Virus record (IMG/VR): IMGVR_UViG_3300044515_000040
Span: 1 to 29,615 of that record
Source: a virus
DNA: 29,615 nt
Strand: one strand, 5' to 3'
Positions 24,108-29,555 of the stretch are shown here, in pieces; position 1 is the stretch's first letter, and each line of letters starts with the position of its first letter. The notes under the pieces are model-generated. The model was given only the letters and a program-made list of their open reading frames with translations. It made no database searches and had not been told where the DNA came from. The position numbers and the translations under genes were made by a program.

Positions 24108-24137
24108 CAGGCGCGTTCTTGTTCAAATTTTTCATCT

Positions 24138-24143
24138 AGGAGA
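24138..24143 (+). promoter_or_regulatory. Ribosome binding site (AGGAGA) for the 56-residue membrane protein
   Basis: AGGAGA lies 5 bp before the GTG at 24149. A GTG at 24147 would read straight into TGA. This spacing and the open frame that follows fix the start. Confidence 0.6.
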
Positions 24144-24148
24144 AACGT

Positions 24149-24319
24149 GTGACTGATATTGAAAAACAGGCGCAGGCCTCACTCGACGCAGAAACCGCCA
24201 AAGCAAAAACCTGGTTTGCAGCGAATCGCGAGGAAGCGATCGTGCTGGTTTGCATCTCGTTGGCAGTCGGATTGCTGCTCGGCATGCTGGTCGGCTACAT
24301 CATGCGCGGGCACGCATGA
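24149..24319 (+). CDS. 56-residue membrane protein before endolysin
   Basis: A small gene with a GTG start at 24149 and an AGGAGA site. The sequence MTDIEKQAQASLDAETAKAK is a charged helix. It is followed by TWFAANREE and one strong membrane helix (about 33-52, IVLVCISLAVGLLLGMLVGY) with a positively charged end (IMRGHA). The stop overlaps the endolysin ATG (ATGA), tying it to the lysis operon. A single membrane span plus amphipathic helix fits a holin accessory, an antiholin or a general small membrane protein. There is no homologue I recognise with certainty. Confidence 0.65.
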   Translation: MTDIEKQAQASLDAETAKAKTWFAANREEAIVLVCISLAVGLLLGMLVGYIMRGHA

Positions 24320-24867
24320 TCCTGGTCAGTGATTTGATAGACGGCCTGATCGCGCGCGAGGGGACAATCTTCACGGATCGGCCGGACGACAAGGGCGGAC
24401 CGACCTGCTGCGGGGTCACGCTTGAGACGCTGCGTGCTTATCGAGCGCCCGCGGCCACGTCGGTTGACGATCTGCGCAAGCTTAATCCGCAGACGGCACG
24501 CCCTGTCTACCAGCACGTGTTTGTCGACGCGCCCGGTTTCGGTCAGATCGCGGACCACAACCTGGAGGCGCTGGTGGTCGATGCCGGCGTTCAGCATGGC
24601 ACTGTAGAGGCGTCAAAGATGGTGCAGCGGGCCGTCGGCGTCTTTCCCGACGGCCATCTAGGGCCAGTATCGCTCGCCGCAATCAATTCGCACGATCCCT
24701 TGTCACTGCGCATGCTGGTGTGCGGCGCGCGCATCCGGCTCTATGGCGCGCTGGTGACGCATGACGCGAAGCTCGCGCTGGCAAAGCTCGCTGGCTTTGA
24801 ACTGCAGGCCGACAACGCTTTGGGATGGGCCAACAGAATCGCGCAATTTGTCGAGGCGATTGCGTGA
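24316..24867 (+). CDS. Endolysin, GH108 muramidase with C-terminal peptidoglycan-binding domain
   Basis: 183 residues. LIDGLIAREGTIFTDRPDD followed by GGPTCCGVTLETLR is the hallmark of GH108 (secretion-activator/TtsA-type) lysozymes, with E15 as the catalytic Glu in REG. The C-terminal part (NLEALVVDAGVQHGTVEASK, then VGVFPDGHLGPVSLAAIN) matches the PG_binding_3 domain usually fused to it. It cuts the glycan backbone of peptidoglycan at lysis. No signal peptide or membrane anchor is seen, so it depends on a holin. ATG at 24316 is chosen over upstream in-frame GTGs because of the family N-terminus and the ATGA overlap. The C-terminus is basic-poor and ends in QFVEAIA. Confidence 0.93.
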   Translation: MILVSDLIDGLIAREGTIFTDRPDDKGGPTCCGVTLETLRAYRAPAATSVDDLRKLNPQTARPVYQHVFVDAPGFGQIADHNLEALVVDAGVQHGTVEASKMVQRAVGVFPDGHLGPVSLAAINSHDPLSLRMLVCGARIRLYGALVTHDAKLALAKLAGFELQADNALGWANRIAQFVEAIA

Positions 24868-24880
24868 ACCACGACGTGGC

Positions 24881-24918
24881 AGAACAACGGTTGCGAAGCT
24901 ATAACGCAGCGTCGTTCT
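24881..24918 (+). promoter_or_regulatory. Stem-loop between endolysin and next membrane gene
   Basis: AGAACAACGGTTGCG pairs with CGCAGCGTCGTTCT across the loop AAGCTATAA, giving about 13 pairs with one mismatch and one bulge. It fills most of the 66-bp gap between 24867 and 24934. No T-run follows, so it is not a typical intrinsic terminator. A processing or translational control element is possible. Confidence 0.4.
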
Positions 24919-24933
24919 CATCAATGGTGTCCC

Positions 24934-25185
24934 ATGAATGCGCTGAAAACAGGCTATCGATATCTCTCCGATCACCTCACCAAAGCATTGGGCGCGCTCG
25001 GCGGCGGCACAATGACGGTGGCCTTGATGGACCCGGCGCCTATACGCGACGCAGCGCAGACCTACTTGGGCCAGCAGTGGGCGCCGAAGATCGGCATTGC
25101 GCTATTCGGGCTCGTAATTCTGCGCGGCCTTTACACCGGCAAGAAGGCCAAGCAGCTCGAGGCCGCTCAACCGCCAGTGGCGTAA
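24934..25185 (+). CDS. Small membrane protein, holin-like
   Basis: 83 residues with an N-terminal amphipathic helix (MNALKTGYRYLSDHLTKALG), a Gly-rich stretch with LGGGTMTVALMDPAP, and a hydrophobic segment about 52-66 (KIGIALFGLVILRGL) ahead of a Lys-rich tail (YTGKKAKQLEAA). It lies after the endolysin and before the coiled-coil membrane proteins. This is compatible with a phage holin of the one- to two-span type, but the N-terminal half is too polar to be sure. The ribosome binding site is weak. A GTG-started frame covering 24864-25217 overlaps it but is Arg/His-rich and looks like a shadow. Confidence 0.6.
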   Translation: MNALKTGYRYLSDHLTKALGALGGGTMTVALMDPAPIRDAAQTYLGQQWAPKIGIALFGLVILRGLYTGKKAKQLEAAQPPVA

Positions 25186-25213
25186 CGGCGCGCTCAGCGA
25201 TCGAGCGGCGTCC

Positions 25214-25573
25214 TTGAGTGAGAATCATGCGCATGACTGGGGCGGCACTACGGCGGTTATCGCTTTTGTTCGTAAGCGGGTCACCCCGGCGGCTCTGTGG
25301 GGCGCCATTGTCGGCACAGGCGGCATGCTGGTGTTTGCTGTCACGGCGTGGGTCGGCACGCAAAAGAATATCGCGCACCTCCAGGAGCTATCCGCTCAGC
25401 AGCAAGCGCATGAACAGAAGACCGATGAGCTATTGCAGCAGCTCGTTACCGGGCAGGCGGTCATGAATGGCTCCGTCGAGATGATCAAAACGGAGGTCGA
25501 CCGCCAGCGCGAATGGAGGGAAAAAATAGAGGATGAAGCCGAGGCACCGCCGCACGCAAGGAGACGAAGATGA
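25214..25573 (+). CDS. Membrane protein with coiled coil
   Basis: 119 residues from a TTG at 25214 (MSENHAHDWGGTTAVIAFVR). A single membrane helix (about 29-49, AIVGTGGMLVFAVTAWVG) is followed by a long charged helix, about 55-108, rich in Gln, Glu and Lys (LSAQQQAHEQKTDELLQQL), predicted to be a coiled coil, and a basic tail. Such a membrane-plus-coil layout resembles spanin-like or tail-associated small proteins. Because a clear Rz/Rz1 pair exists downstream, this is more likely an accessory lysis protein. TTG is used since no ATG or GTG lies in frame earlier without entering the 28-bp gap before 25185. Confidence 0.6.
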   Translation: MSENHAHDWGGTTAVIAFVRKRVTPAALWGAIVGTGGMLVFAVTAWVGTQKNIAHLQELSAQQQAHEQKTDELLQQLVTGQAVMNGSVEMIKTEVDRQREWREKIEDEAEAPPHARRRR

Positions 25574-25917
25574 CGGATCGCGCAGAATTGACACTCTGGC
25601 TCGCAGGCGCCAGCGTTTTCTTGTTGCTATGCCTGCTCGCAGGACTCTTCTGGTACAAACACCGCATCGATAAACTCGGCGCGCACGTCGGCGGCATTCC
25701 GCAAGGCGACGTCGGCGCACTTCACAAAATAGTCGCTGACCAGCAAGAGATGACCCGGCAGCATGTCACGAACACCTTTGGCAGCCTCGCCCATGAGACC
25801 GAAACGAATAAGGGGCTGCTATACGGGCTGTATGACAGCATGGTCAAGATGCTCACGAAGATCGTCAATCCGCCGAAGGATACGACTAAGGCTCAAGTGA
25901 AGGACGACACGCAATGA
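25570..25917 (+). CDS. Membrane-anchored helical protein (lysis region)
   Basis: 115 residues, with an AAGGAG ribosome binding site and ATGA overlap with the previous gene. The N-terminal membrane helix is about 9-28 (LWLAGASVFLLLCLLAGLFW). The rest is polar and helical (KIVADQQEMTRQHVTN ... ETNKGLLYGLYDSMVKMLTK), ending in a charged TKAQVKDDTQ tail. DUF2730-like or similar small phage membrane proteins have this layout, but I cannot assign a family with certainty. It is coupled to the Rz-like gene by another ATGA overlap, so it is made together with the spanins. Confidence 0.6.
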   Translation: MTDRAELTLWLAGASVFLLLCLLAGLFWYKHRIDKLGAHVGGIPQGDVGALHKIVADQQEMTRQHVTNTFGSLAHETETNKGLLYGLYDSMVKMLTKIVNPPKDTTKAQVKDDTQ

Positions 25918-26414
25918 GCATTGCAACGCTGATCAATCCGTACCTCACGTACATCAAGATCGCCGCGGTAGCCGTGCTGCTGGCGGCCTTTGGCCTATAC
26001 ACGCTCCATGAGCGATCGGTGGGGGAGCAGAAGATCGAAAAGGCAGATGCCACGGTTGTGGCCAAAGCCGAAGTCCATAACACCCAGGTCGAGGCCACGC
26101 AATCGGCCGACGACAAGAAAGCAGGAGCTAAACTTGATGCGTCCCTATCTGATCCTATTGGCGCTTTGCCTTCCCTTCCTCCAAGCATGCCAGTCCAGGC
26201 CTGTCCAAGCGCCGTGCCCGCTCCCCGAAGCCATCCCAGCCCGAGCGCTCCAGCCACCGTCCTACGAACTGAGCCGACGCCAAGCGTGGTGCAACCTGAC
26301 TGGAAGGACATTGAGCGATCCGACGTGCAGTCCGGCCACAACGCCGACGCCGAAGTAACCTATCTACATAGCTTGCTTGAGGCGCAGTACAAACTGTGCG
26401 CCGGGAAGCCGTGA
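25914..26414 (+). CDS. Inner-membrane spanin (Rz-like)
   Basis: 166 residues with a single N-terminal membrane helix (about 14-32, YIKIAAVAVLLAAFGLYTL) and a charged helical region (about 33-72) rich in Lys, Glu and Ala, the i-spanin layout. A Pro-rich stretch from about 85-125 coincides with the nested Rz1 frame, whose coding constraint explains the low complexity. The C-terminus EVTYLHSLLEAQYKLCAGKP is helical. Together with the nested lipoprotein it should bridge inner and outer membranes and disrupt the outer membrane at lysis. The gene is ATGA-coupled to the upstream one. Confidence 0.78.
   Translation: MSIATLINPYLTYIKIAAVAVLLAAFGLYTLHERSVGEQKIEKADATVVAKAEVHNTQVEATQSADDKKAGAKLDASLSDPIGALPSLPPSMPVQACPSAVPAPRSHPSPSAPATVLRTEPTPSVVQPDWKDIERSDVQSGHNADAEVTYLHSLLEAQYKLCAGKP
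26137..26358 (+). CDS. Outer-membrane lipoprotein spanin (Rz1-like), nested in Rz
   Basis: 73 residues in the +1 frame within the i-spanin gene, with a GCAGGAGC ribosome binding site (26121-26128) 8 bp before ATG 26137. The N-terminus MRPYLILLALCLPFLQAC is a lipoprotein signal with an LQAC lipobox, so the mature protein starts at C18. The mature part is short and Pro-rich (QAPCPLPEAIPARALQPP), the usual composition of Rz1-type o-spanins. Nested o-spanin genes are well known in phages of Gram-negative bacteria. This gene confirms an outer membrane in the host. Confidence 0.88.
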   Translation: MRPYLILLALCLPFLQACQSRPVQAPCPLPEAIPARALQPPSYELSRRQAWCNLTGRTLSDPTCSPATTPTPK

Positions 26415-26581
26415 AGTCTCGCGAGCGCTCGCCGCGCCACCATATGTACTATTTGAGCGCCGTCGAAGTCGCCCGTTGCTATGCGCGTATCGAGGCCATC
26501 TATGCGGCGCGAACGCAAATTATGCAGCGTACTGGCTCTGTGTATCAACCTCAGGCCGCCATGCCACGGCTGGCCGCATGA
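26411..26581 (+). CDS. Small unknown protein
   Basis: 56 residues from a GTG at 26411 that overlaps the Rz stop (GTGA); it ends in an ATGA overlap with the next gene, so it is bounded on both sides by coupled junctions. It contains a helical EVARCYARIEAIYAARTQIM stretch (about 24-43) with basic and aromatic residues and no membrane segment. Function unknown. It might be a small regulatory or DNA-binding protein, but there is no motif to support that. Confidence 0.55.
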   Translation: MKSRERSPRHHMYYLSAVEVARCYARIEAIYAARTQIMQRTGSVYQPQAAMPRLAA

Positions 26582-26823
26582 TCCGTCTCGCGCACATTGA
26601 CCTGGATCTCGAGCTTGATTTCATTAGGGAATTCTCTGTCGGCGGCTGCCTCACAGGTTTGAGCCTGATCGATCGCAGCGAACGCATCCGCGTCGCGATC
26701 TATGCGGGCAAACTCGCGCGATCGCCGTTCCGCGATAGCGGCATGGATTACGGTCAAGCCTTCGCCCGCTGTTTTGGTCGGCCGATCGAGATGCGCAGCG
26801 CCGCGCGGCAGAGCGCCGCGTGA
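26578..26823 (+). CDS. Small unknown protein
   Basis: 81 residues, ATG 26578 overlapping the previous stop (ATGA) and itself ending in a GTGA overlap. The sequence MIRLAHIDLDLELDFIREFS, then GGCLTGLSLIDRSERIRVAIYAGKL, looks like a compact alpha/beta fold with a basic, Arg-rich C-terminus (EMRSAARQSAA). I do not recognise a family. The conserved coupling of this four-gene run (26411-27398) suggests a small co-expressed set downstream of the lysis genes. Confidence 0.55.
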   Translation: MIRLAHIDLDLELDFIREFSVGGCLTGLSLIDRSERIRVAIYAGKLARSPFRDSGMDYGQAFARCFGRPIEMRSAARQSAA

Positions 26824-27158
26824 AACTCACTGATCTTGAGCCTAAGTTTTGCAAGCTCACGGATCATCCGAACGACGGCAGCTGGCGCGATGATGCGACA
26901 TTCGATAACAACGACGGACTGATGTTCCTCTGTCCACTCTGCTGGACGAAGAACAAGGGGCCGATCAGCACGCACCGCGTCATCTGCTGGAAGCCACACG
27001 TCCCGGCGCATATCAGTCCTGGCCCTGGCCGGTGGAACCAGACCGGCACCGGATTAGCGGATCTCTCTCTGGTCGCCGGCAGTTCGTCCGTCAAACTCGA
27101 AGGCGGCTGCGCTTGGCACGGGCACATCACGGCTGGCGAAATTAAAGGTGGGTTTTGA
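26820..27158 (+). CDS. DUF6527-like small protein with Cys/His metal site
   Basis: 112 residues, GTG 26820. LEPKFCKLTD, then LMFLCPLCWTK (CPLC), WNQTGTGLADLSLVAGSSSV and GCAWHGHITAGEI near the end resemble the DUF6527 family. That family comprises short phage proteins with a CPxC pair and a C-terminal C..HG.I motif that probably binds zinc. I judge this from the layout rather than a search. The role of the family is unknown. The gene lies in the co-directional set between lysis and the terminator, and its TGA is immediately followed by the next ATG. Confidence 0.6.
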   Translation: MKLTDLEPKFCKLTDHPNDGSWRDDATFDNNDGLMFLCPLCWTKNKGPISTHRVICWKPHVPAHISPGPGRWNQTGTGLADLSLVAGSSSVKLEGGCAWHGHITAGEIKGGF

Positions 27159-27398
27159 ATGGCCGTGAAACGACACGCTTCAGTCAGGGATGCGAGGGCG
27201 AGGCCCAGTTCTGTGACGTCACAAGATTGGTTTGACTATCAGTGCAAGAAAGCCGCGCCGAAGCCGCAGACTCAGCAGCGCATGCCGAAGTTCGATAGAA
27301 CCCAGCCGATCGACGCGCGTCAGACAGGCGTCGAGGTCGAAGAGACCGACACTACCGCGTCAAATATCCTGCGGATATTCAAGAAACCGTGGGGATAG
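27159..27398 (+). CDS. Small basic unknown protein
   Basis: 79 residues starting immediately after the preceding stop. It is basic in its N-terminal half (MAVKRHASVRDARARPSSVT) and polar throughout, with a WFDYQCKK patch and a hydrophobic/aromatic C-terminus (ASNILRIFKKPWG). It is probably partly disordered. It is the last plus-strand gene before the convergent minus-strand unit, four bases from the end of the small minus gene. No family recognised. Confidence 0.5.
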   Translation: MAVKRHASVRDARARPSSVTSQDWFDYQCKKAAPKPQTQQRMPKFDRTQPIDARQTGVEVEETDTTASNILRIFKKPWG

Positions 27399-27402
27399 TG
27401 GG

Positions 27403-27549
27403 CTACTGCGGCGCGATTGAATCGTGCGGCGGCGAAATCACGGTTTCGCTGTGCGTGAATGGTCGAGTACTGAGGATGGCGATGATGACCATGAGCAGTG
27501 CAATGCCGGCGATGATCCAGGTGCTGAGAGACGTTTTCCCGTCGGCCAT
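27403..27549 (-). CDS. 48-residue membrane protein, minus strand
   Basis: Read on the minus strand from ATG at 27549-27547: MADGKTSLSTWIIAGIALLM followed by VIIAILSTRPFTHSETVISP and PHDSIAPQ. A GGAGA ribosome binding site sits 5 bases ahead of the start. A strong membrane helix (about 10-27) separates a short cytoplasmic N-terminus from a Pro/Ser-rich end. The forward-strand frames here are low-complexity and probably shadows. It is the last gene of the minus unit, end to end with a plus gene (4 bp apart). Role unknown; small membrane proteins at such places may act in superinfection exclusion. Confidence 0.62.
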   Translation of the reverse strand: MADGKTSLSTWIIAGIALLMVIIAILSTRPFTHSETVISPPHDSIAPQ

Positions 27550-27590
27550 CGCTATTCTCCATGTCCTTGCGATGCGTGCATTCTATCTGG

Positions 27591-27689
27591 CTACGGAGTC
27601 GAAGTCTCTTTGTGAGCGATGTAGGGGGCAACCCCCTGAGCGATAAAGGATCTGTTTCCCCTCGGCGCGCGCTTCTTCGTCTTCTTCAT
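27591..27689 (-). CDS. Possible 32-residue basic peptide, minus strand
   Basis: A minus-strand ATG at 27689 opens MKKTKKRAPRGNRSFIAQGV followed by APYIAHKETSTP. It is strongly basic at its N-terminus and lies between the glycosyltransferase gene and the small membrane gene. There is no clear ribosome binding site, and the coding region contains the AGGGGG/CCCCCT hairpin at 27623-27637, so it may be chance. Confidence 0.3.
   Translation of the reverse strand: MKKTKKRAPRGNRSFIAQGVAPYIAHKETSTP
27613..27643. repeat. GAGCGAT direct repeats flanking a perfect hairpin
   Basis: GAGCGAT occurs at 27613-27619 and 27637-27643. Between them AGGGGG (27623-27628), loop CAA and CCCCCT (27632-27637) form a perfect 6-bp stem. 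This is in the 229-bp region 27550-27778 that holds no certain gene. It may be a small regulatory or binding element. Confidence 0.35.
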
Positions 27690-27706
27690 CGCGCGGCCGG
27701 GATCTT

Positions 27707-27743
27707 GCCCCGTTCTGATCCAAAACAGGGCGGGGCTCTTTTT
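27707..27743 (+). terminator. Rho-independent terminator, plus strand
   Basis: GCCCCGTTCTG (27707-27717) pairs with CAGGGCGGGGC (27726-27736) as an 11-bp stem with two G-U pairs, across the loop ATCCAAAA, and is followed by TCTTTTT. It should end the plus-strand late transcript. For the convergent minus unit the same hairpin lies 36-72 nt past the stop at 27779 but lacks a U-run on that strand, so it is at best a weak terminator there. Confidence 0.85.
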
Positions 27744-27778
27744 GGGCGCCACGGGGGTCCCGTTGCTCAGATAGCAGG

Positions 27779-28522
27779 TCAGCGATAGTGCTCGACGATC
27801 CACGGGTGACGCTGCCGCACCTGCGGACCCCATGGATCGTGGCGGCCGTGCATAACGACGATCTTAGCGGCCGCCGGTAGCTGGCCGCCCTTGGGCACGA
27901 TCTCGTTGCGGTACGAGTACACGCCGTCGGCCTTCGTGAACTTCGCTTCGTGCGGCCCCAGGCATGTGGCGATCCACGCCTGGTCAGAGCCGATGTATTT
28001 GAGCTTCCTGCCGATCTGCGGTGACGTGCGCGGATCGAACTTCTCCCACAGCTGAGTCCTCGAGCCCGGCCAGTGGTAGATGAGCGACCCGTTGTACGGC
28101 GTGCCGACCGCGGTGTCGCCGTATATCTTGAAATCGACGTCGACGTCGAACAGCTCGGTGATCTCCCCGCAGATGACGACGTCCAAGTCGATCGAACAGA
28201 CGCGTGCTCCCAGGATCTCGCGCGCCTCCCTGGAGAACATCTTCAGCCGGCGGTAGCACGACGGGTAGGCGACGCCGTGCGGTGACATGACGCCCGCGTG
28301 GTCGCTCCACAGCTCGACGACGCGCACCTGGGAAACGATGCCCGCAGGATCGTCGGTGACGCAGACCAGTTCGAAGGGTTTCAAGTAGTGGCGTCTCAGC
28401 ATCGAATAGAGCACGTTCACTGTTTTATGGTCGAACTTCGATCGGTACTCCGATCGAGGTCGCCATTTAAAACAGACGAAGCAGATGGGCGTATCCGACC
28501 AATTCAGCACGACGTCGTTCAC
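27779..28522 (-). CDS. Glycosyltransferase, GT-A fold (GT8-like)
   Basis: 247 residues from GTG 28522, overlapping the upstream GT2 gene (GTGA). The N-terminal ICFVCFKWRPRSEY and VNVLYSMLRRHYLKPFELVC, then the SIDLDVVICGEI segment with a DLD metal-binding motif (DxD), the NGSLIYHWPGSR and KYIGSDQAWIATCLG blocks, and VMHGRHDPW at the end match phage GT-A glycosyltransferases resembling GT8. It should transfer a nucleotide-activated sugar, with a divalent metal held by the DLD Asp residues. Acceptor unknown. It could decorate DNA, a virion protein or a host surface glycan. Confidence 0.8.
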   Translation of the reverse strand: MNDVVLNWSDTPICFVCFKWRPRSEYRSKFDHKTVNVLYSMLRRHYLKPFELVCVTDDPAGIVSQVRVVELWSDHAGVMSPHGVAYPSCYRRLKMFSREAREILGARVCSIDLDVVICGEITELFDVDVDFKIYGDTAVGTPYNGSLIYHWPGSRTQLWEKFDPRTSPQIGRKLKYIGSDQAWIATCLGPHEAKFTKADGVYSYRNEIVPKGGQLPAAAKIVVMHGRHDPWGPQVRQRHPWIVEHYR

Positions 28523-29250
28523 GGGTAGATCTGCCGGTAAGGGAAGGTGAGCCTGCGTGTTTGCCTGTCGCGATCGCGGGCGCGCTCGGCCTTGACGCGC
28601 GGGATCCCCTCGCGGTCCTCGGGCTGCTTACGCATGTACGTCGTCGTCGAGGCGTCGGGGATCGTCGTGCGCGGCACGCGCCAGACCACGTCGTCGAGCA
28701 TCTTAGGCTCGCCGAACCTTCTTACCAGCCGGTCGCGAAAGTCGGCGTCCGTCCCGTACAGGCCGGCGAAGCGCTCGTCGTACCCGCCCATCGCGTCGTA
28801 GGCCGCGCGGGTCATCAGCCAGGTGTTGGGATGAGGTTTGTAAGGCGACAGCAGGTCTGGATAGACCGAATCGAGCGTCATGCGCGCAAACCGGTAGACG
28901 TTCGACTTGCCGAGCTTGCGACCGAGCAGCGCCGTCCACGTGCCTTGCGGGATGAGGTGATCGATGTCGGTCAGAAGCACCCAGGGAGTCGACGAGTGGT
29001 GCACGGCGATGTTACGCGCCGCGTCCTGGTTCCACCTGATGTCTACGCCGATCTTGAAGATCGACAGCGGACAACCGATGTCTGCGCTCGCCGCGTCACC
29101 ATCTGGCGAGCCATCGTCGACGACGATCACGGCGATCTTCTTGAGCGTGCCGGGATCTAGCGCGCGGATGCGCCGGTACTGTTCCTGCAGCATGCCGGCG
29201 TTGCAATAGTAGGGCAGGCACAGGGTGATCGCCGGCCTCTTGTCCTTCAA
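28519..29250 (-). CDS. Glycosyltransferase family 2
   Basis: 243 residues. Start is TTG at 29250-29248 (MKDKRPAITLCLPYYCNAGM) overlapping the upstream stop (TTGA). GT2 hallmarks are present: IAVIVVDDGSPDG (nucleotide-sugar binding), NIAVHHSSTPWVLLTDIDH with the DxD-type TDID, and YDERFAGLYGTDADFRDR near residue 158-175 with its acidic catalytic-loop residues. The C-terminus is rich in Arg (RVKAERARDRDRQTRRL). No transmembrane segment is seen, so it is a soluble enzyme. It acts with the GT8-like gene downstream, with which it is translationally coupled. Confidence 0.9.
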   Translation of the reverse strand: MKDKRPAITLCLPYYCNAGMLQEQYRRIRALDPGTLKKIAVIVVDDGSPDGDAASADIGCPLSIFKIGVDIRWNQDAARNIAVHHSSTPWVLLTDIDHLIPQGTWTALLGRKLGKSNVYRFARMTLDSVYPDLLSPYKPHPNTWLMTRAAYDAMGGYDERFAGLYGTDADFRDRLVRRFGEPKMLDDVVWRVPRTTIPDASTTTYMRKQPEDREGIPRVKAERARDRDRQTRRLTFPYRQIYP

Positions 29251-29555
29251 ACCGGGTCTCCCTTAGCCTTTCCAAAGTCTGTCGATTCACACGGCCGGAC
29301 ATGAAAGTCGAGCACGTAGAGCGACCCCGAGTCGTTGCGAAACGTGGCCTCTAGGTGATGCCAGCCGGAGCCCGAGGCCGCGCACCTCAGCAGTGCCGGC
29401 GTCATGACCTTGACGATATCCGCTGTCGCGTCGGCTGCCTGCGTCTCCGTCTTCTCGTCGGATCGCTTGAACCGTTTAGCCGCTTGCCAGCCGATCCATG
29501 CGACAGCTAACTCCACATCGCTGTCTTTACAGTTGCCCAACGGCGTCTCACGCAT
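29247..29555 (-). CDS. Unknown protein of the glycosyltransferase unit
   Basis: 102 residues from ATG 29555 (MRETPLGNCKDSDVELAVAW, then IGWQAAKRFKRSDEK). Residues 12-30 look helical; the rest is soluble with a single GWHHLEATFRND segment and a C-terminal VLDFHVRPCESTDFGK. No catalytic motif or membrane segment is evident and I recognise no family. It overlaps an upstream partial gene by 8 bp and the GT2 start by 4 bp, placing it firmly in one minus-strand unit. The frame is open upstream of the ATG for 10 codons without a better start. Confidence 0.6.
   Translation of the reverse strand: MRETPLGNCKDSDVELAVAWIGWQAAKRFKRSDEKTETQAADATADIVKVMTPALLRCAASGSGWHHLEATFRNDSGSLYVLDFHVRPCESTDFGKAKGDPV

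Noticed and set aside
24864-25217. GTG-started ORF after the endolysin stop
   Set aside because: It is Arg/His-rich and overlaps a better frame (24934-25185) with a membrane segment; only its overlap with the endolysin stop supports it.
27389-27788. Forward ORFs 27389-27646, 27424-27615 and 27561-27788
   Set aside because: They cover the minus-strand membrane gene and the terminator hairpin; their composition is that of shadow frames, and the last would be coded across a terminator.
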